Part shown: in pieces, positions 38,233-41,106 of the stretch
Layout: each line of letters starts with the position of its first letter
Numbering within the stretch: the stretch's first letter is position 1
Source of the DNA: an uncultured Chloroflexales bacterium
Lineage (GTDB): Bacteria > Chloroflexota > Chloroflexia > Chloroflexales > Chloroflexaceae
Direction of reading: 5' to 3'
DNA length: 41,106 bases
NCBI GenBank assembly: GCA_937902315.1
Contig: CALGUG010000013.1
Coordinates: 1-41,106, forward strand
Made by a program: the position numbers and the translations under genes
Notes under the pieces: generated by a model
Told to the model about the DNA's origin: nothing
What the model saw: only the letters and a program-made list of their open reading frames with translations
Databases searched by the model: none

Positions 38233-40932
38233 TTGGAGACACAAGAGATACAGCGCGTATTGCGTGCGCGTTACGGTGGCGTGGAAGCCAGCGATATATT
38301 GGTTCAGTTTGCGCGAATGGAGCTTGAGCGGCCCGACGCGCTGGTGATGATGCAGAACGGCAAGTTTTACGAGGTCTACGGCCACACGGCCCGCTTATTA
38401 GGCCGCTTGCTCGATCTGCGCGTGGCCGAGAAGCCGCTGATGACGGCTCGCAACGGCCAACCCCTGATGTTGGCCATGACGGGCATCACCATGGGCAGCG
38501 AGCGCGAGCCGCTGCAGCGCCTGTTGCGTATGGGCTACCGCATCGCGCTTGGGCGTGAGGTCGAGGGCGAGCGCGATGGCAGCGTGAAGGCCCGCCAGCT
38601 CGCCGAGGTGCTGACGCCCGGCACGATCTTCGACGAAGATCTGCTCGACGATGAACGGCGCTTGCTGGCCTCGGTCGATCTGAGCAAGGGCTGGGCGGCG
38701 CTGGCGATCTCGGATGTGTCGACGGGCATGCTGTGGTGCGAAGAGTGGAGCGGCCCCGAAGCCCACGATCGGCTGTGGGACGCTTTGGGACGCTTTGCGC
38801 CTTCGGAGGTGCTCTGTTCGATCGAGCTGGGGCGCGAAGAGCGCGATATGATCGCCCAGGCGAGCGGAATCTCGCGTTTGGAGGGCGAACGGATATTGCG
38901 CCATCGTTCCTTGTGCAGCGAGCTGGGCATCCCTAACAACTATCACGTCGGGCGTATGTCGCCGCTGCCGAACTGGTGGTTCAGCAACGAAGCGGCGCTT
39001 GAGGCCCTGCAAAAGCATTTCCAAAGCATTGATCTGCGGCCCTTTGGCCTGCACGAGCGGCCCTATTCGAGCCGCGTATTGGGCGCGTTGATCCGTTATT
39101 TGCAGTGGAACCGCTCTCCGGCTCTGGCCCGTCTGCAAGCGGTGCGCTTCGGCGGCGAGAGCCATCTCTTGCGCATGGACTCGACCACGCGCCGCACGCT
39201 CGACATTTTGACGGGTGCCGATGGCACACCCTTCGGATCGCTGCTGGCGGTCTTGGATCAGACCCGCACGCCTATGGGTGCGCGCCTGCTCAAAAGCTGG
39301 CTGACTCAAGGTTTGCGCGATCGTGAGGCATTGGAGCGGCGCTACGATGCGGTGCAGATCTGCGTTGAGCAGACCTTGCTGCGCGAGGAGATCCGGCGCA
39401 CGCTGGGCACGGTGGGCGATCTCGAGCGGGTGGTGAACCGCCTGCTGATCGCGCCGGAGCGGGCGACCCCACGCGATATGGCCCGTTTGCGCGATGCTCT
39501 GCTGGCGGCTCAGAGCTTGGGCGAGTCGTTGGAAGGCTTGGGCGATTGGGACCTCTTCCGCTTCGATCCGCTGCCCGAGCTGGCCCAGCTCTTGCAGCGC
39601 GCTCTCGCGCCCGCGCCGCGTTCGCAGCTTGTGCCGCGCTCCGACGCCGAGGCGGGCGAGCTACTGGCCGAGGGATGGGACGCCGAGCTCGACGAACTGC
39701 TGCGCCAAGAGCGCCAAGCCCGCGATGAGATCGAGGTGTTGGTCGAGACGCTCTCGCTGATGCACGGCCTGCGATCGCTGCAGTTTCGGCGCGATGTGCG
39801 CACCCGCCAGATCGTGCTGACGGTTTCGGCCGCCGATGCGCGCAAGGTGCCGAGCGATTGGAGCCGAGTCGCCAAAGGTAAAGAGCAGTACACCACCGCC
39901 CAGCTGGTCGCGCTCTCGGAAGTGCTGAACGACCTCGAGGATCAGCGCTACGATGTGGAGCGCCGAGCTTGGACGCGGCTTTGGCAGCGCATCGCGCAGG
40001 CTGGCGACCAACTGATGGAGCTAGCCCAAGCGATCGCCCAGATCGATCTGATCACCTGTTTGGCTTTTGTGGCGGTGCGCGAGCAGTGGACTCGGCCGCG
40101 CATTGTGTCCGAACGCATCTTGCAGATCGTCAACGGGCGGCATCCGGTGGTGGCGCGCACGGTCGAAGACTACATTCCGGCCTCGTTGCGGCTCGACGAT
40201 CAGTCGCGCCTGATCTTGCTGACCGGCCCGAATATGTCGGGTAAGTCGACCCTGATGCGCATGATGGCGCTCTGCGTGGTTTTGGCCCAGATGGGCTCGT
40301 TTGTGCCGGCCGAGCAGATGGAGTACGGCCTGTTCGACCGGATCTTCACCCGCATCGGCGCCTCGGACGACATCGCCAGCGGGCGCAGCACCTTCCTCGT
40401 CGAGATGAGCGAGGTCGCGACGATTATTCACCAGGCGACCGAAGATAGCTTGGTGGTGCTCGATGAGGTTGGGCGCGGCACGGCGACCTTCGACGGCATG
40501 GCGCTGGCCGAGGCGATCGTCGAGCATCTGCACTCTCAGATCCGTTGTCGGGGCATTTTCGCGACCCACTACCACCATCTGGTCGAGATGATCGGCGATC
40601 TGCCGCATGTGGTCTGCTTGCAGATGGGCGTGCACAAGCATGGCGACAGCCTGATCTTTCTGCACACCTTGCAGCCGGGCGTGGCCGAAGGCTCGTTCGG
40701 CATCGCGGTGGCCAAGATGGCGGGCGTCCCCGAGCGGGTGCTCAAGCGTGCCCGCAAGCGTTTGGCCGCGCTGGAAGCCGAAGGTCAGCAGCGTCTCTTG
40801 CCCGCCGAGCAGATGTTGCTCAACCAAGTGGTGCAGGAGCTGAGCGAGCTTGATGTCGAAGCTCTGCCGCCCGAGCAGCTGCGCGCTGCCGTTATCGAGC
40901 TGCAGCGTCTGTGTGCTGCGCTCCGTCAGTAA
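38233..40932 (+). CDS. mutS: DNA mismatch repair protein MutS
   Basis: 899 residues from TTG 38233. Recognises mispaired bases and starts methyl- or nick-directed repair. Domain I has the Phe-x-Glu mismatch wedge (Phe45-Tyr-Glu47 in QNGKFYEVYG) and LTPGTIFDEDLLDD near 131. Lever and clamp regions follow. The C-terminal ATPase has Walker A GPNMSGKST (665-673, Lys671), ASDDIASGRSTFLVEMSEV, Walker B LVVLDEVGRGT (740-750) and FATHYHHL. Length is typical of MutS1 and there is no Smr domain. No alternative ATG start with a better ribosome site keeps domain I complete. No mutL is in the window; a strong terminator follows. Confidence 0.96.
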   Translation: METQEIQRVLRARYGGVEASDILVQFARMELERPDALVMMQNGKFYEVYGHTARLLGRLLDLRVAEKPLMTARNGQPLMLAMTGITMGSEREPLQRLLRMGYRIALGREVEGERDGSVKARQLAEVLTPGTIFDEDLLDDERRLLASVDLSKGWAALAISDVSTGMLWCEEWSGPEAHDRLWDALGRFAPSEVLCSIELGREERDMIAQASGISRLEGERILRHRSLCSELGIPNNYHVGRMSPLPNWWFSNEAALEALQKHFQSIDLRPFGLHERPYSSRVLGALIRYLQWNRSPALARLQAVRFGGESHLLRMDSTTRRTLDILTGADGTPFGSLLAVLDQTRTPMGARLLKSWLTQGLRDREALERRYDAVQICVEQTLLREEIRRTLGTVGDLERVVNRLLIAPERATPRDMARLRDALLAAQSLGESLEGLGDWDLFRFDPLPELAQLLQRALAPAPRSQLVPRSDAEAGELLAEGWDAELDELLRQERQARDEIEVLVETLSLMHGLRSLQFRRDVRTRQIVLTVSAADARKVPSDWSRVAKGKEQYTTAQLVALSEVLNDLEDQRYDVERRAWTRLWQRIAQAGDQLMELAQAIAQIDLITCLAFVAVREQWTRPRIVSERILQIVNGRHPVVARTVEDYIPASLRLDDQSRLILLTGPNMSGKSTLMRMMALCVVLAQMGSFVPAEQMEYGLFDRIFTRIGASDDIASGRSTFLVEMSEVATIIHQATEDSLVVLDEVGRGTATFDGMALAEAIVEHLHSQIRCRGIFATHYHHLVEMIGDLPHVVCLQMGVHKHGDSLIFLHTLQPGVAEGSFGIAVAKMAGVPERVLKRARKRLAALEAEGQQRLLPAEQMLLNQVVQELSELDVEALPPEQLRAAVIELQRLCAALRQ

Positions 40933-40952
40933 AACGCGCCTCCCAAAAGGCT

Positions 40953-40994
40953 AAAAAGGCCCCTTCCGCGATCGATCGCGGAAGGGGCCTTTTT
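40953..40994 (+). terminator. mutS: Terminator of mutS
   Basis: A perfect 19-bp stem (40953-40971 with 40976-40994) around a TCGA loop, with AAAAA/TTTTT at the base. It starts 21 nt past the mutS stop. Confidence 0.97.
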
Positions 40995-41018
40995 GTGTGC
41001 CCGTTTGTTCACTTTTTT

Positions 41019-41106
41019 GGCGGATGGGCTTCTAGCTCCCATTCGGCATGTACCGCGTCCGCCTCCGGCTACTAAACAGGGCTAGCAGCCCTCATCCCCG
41101 ACCCTT
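41019..41106 (+). repeat. Dispersed repeat core, copy 11, cut by the window edge
   Basis: CGCGTCCGCCTCCGGCTA at 41054-41071, preceded by GGCGGATGGG and CCCATTCGG. The end CTCATCCCCGACCCTT is the inverse of the hairpin flank of copy 1 (2238-2253), so the element continues beyond the window. Confidence 0.9.

Noticed and set aside
40219..40260. MutS Walker A reading GPNMSGKST instead of GPNMGGKST
   Set aside because: Ser at this place is common in bacterial MutS, so it does not indicate an unusual paralogue.
1..41106. tRNA, rRNA, transposase or integrase genes
   Set aside because: No TTCGA-type T-loop with matching acceptor stem, no rRNA-like stretch, and no DDE or tyrosine recombinase motif in any frame was seen by eye.

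Overview
The window looks like chromosome from a filamentous or photoheterotrophic-type member of the Chloroflexota (class Chloroflexia). This is inferred from gene content and was not checked by search. The pointers are a complex I operon with two nuoM genes and no nuoEFG, an fhaA/FHA pair, an rsbS-rsbT pair, a WecA/TagO-type transferase, and an AarF/UbiB kinase. Coding DNA is moderately GC-rich; intergenic DNA is much more AT-rich and full of a dispersed repeat.

Layout. 1-799: twenty 36-bp tandem repeats lying in one open frame that enters from outside the window. 1130-4782: a possible nucleotide-sugar-type transferase, a PfkB sugar kinase, a DUF2470 protein and a CvpA-like membrane protein. 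5324-19220 (minus strand): a complex I operon read as nuoA-B-C-D-I-H, a 448-bp repeat-filled gap with its own promoter, then nuoJ-K-L-M-M-N. 19300-20534: two FHA-domain genes read toward nuo. 21417-29091 (plus): recN, a Wzy-like/TPR membrane protein, a WecA/TagO-like transferase and a GalT-like nucleotidyltransferase. 29088-33071 (minus): dnaB, convergent with the GalT-like gene, and an ADP-ribosylglycohydrolase-type protein. 33783-34554 (plus): rsbS-rsbT. 35279-38070 (minus): a small conserved protein, an AarF/UbiB kinase and a SnoaL-like protein. 38233-40932 (plus): mutS. No tRNA, rRNA, CRISPR array or transposase gene was seen.

How it fits together. The nuo block encodes a membrane-bound, quinone-reducing complex I core with four antiporter-like subunits (L, M, M, N) and no NADH-oxidising module. 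NuoL carries a lengthened C-terminal lateral helix, as expected if it must span one more pump. NuoI carries a tail of four Ala/Lys-rich repeats, a plausible docking arm for an unknown electron donor. One NuoM has Leu where the TM7 pump lysine should be. Together these make an unusual complex I.

The other dominant feature is a family of dispersed, mostly intergenic repeats (eleven cores sharing an 18-bp motif). Several copies sit in inverted pairs or between short terminal inverted repeats, which looks like non-autonomous (MITE-like) DNA. One insertion splits the nuo operon and another ends five bases before a start codon.
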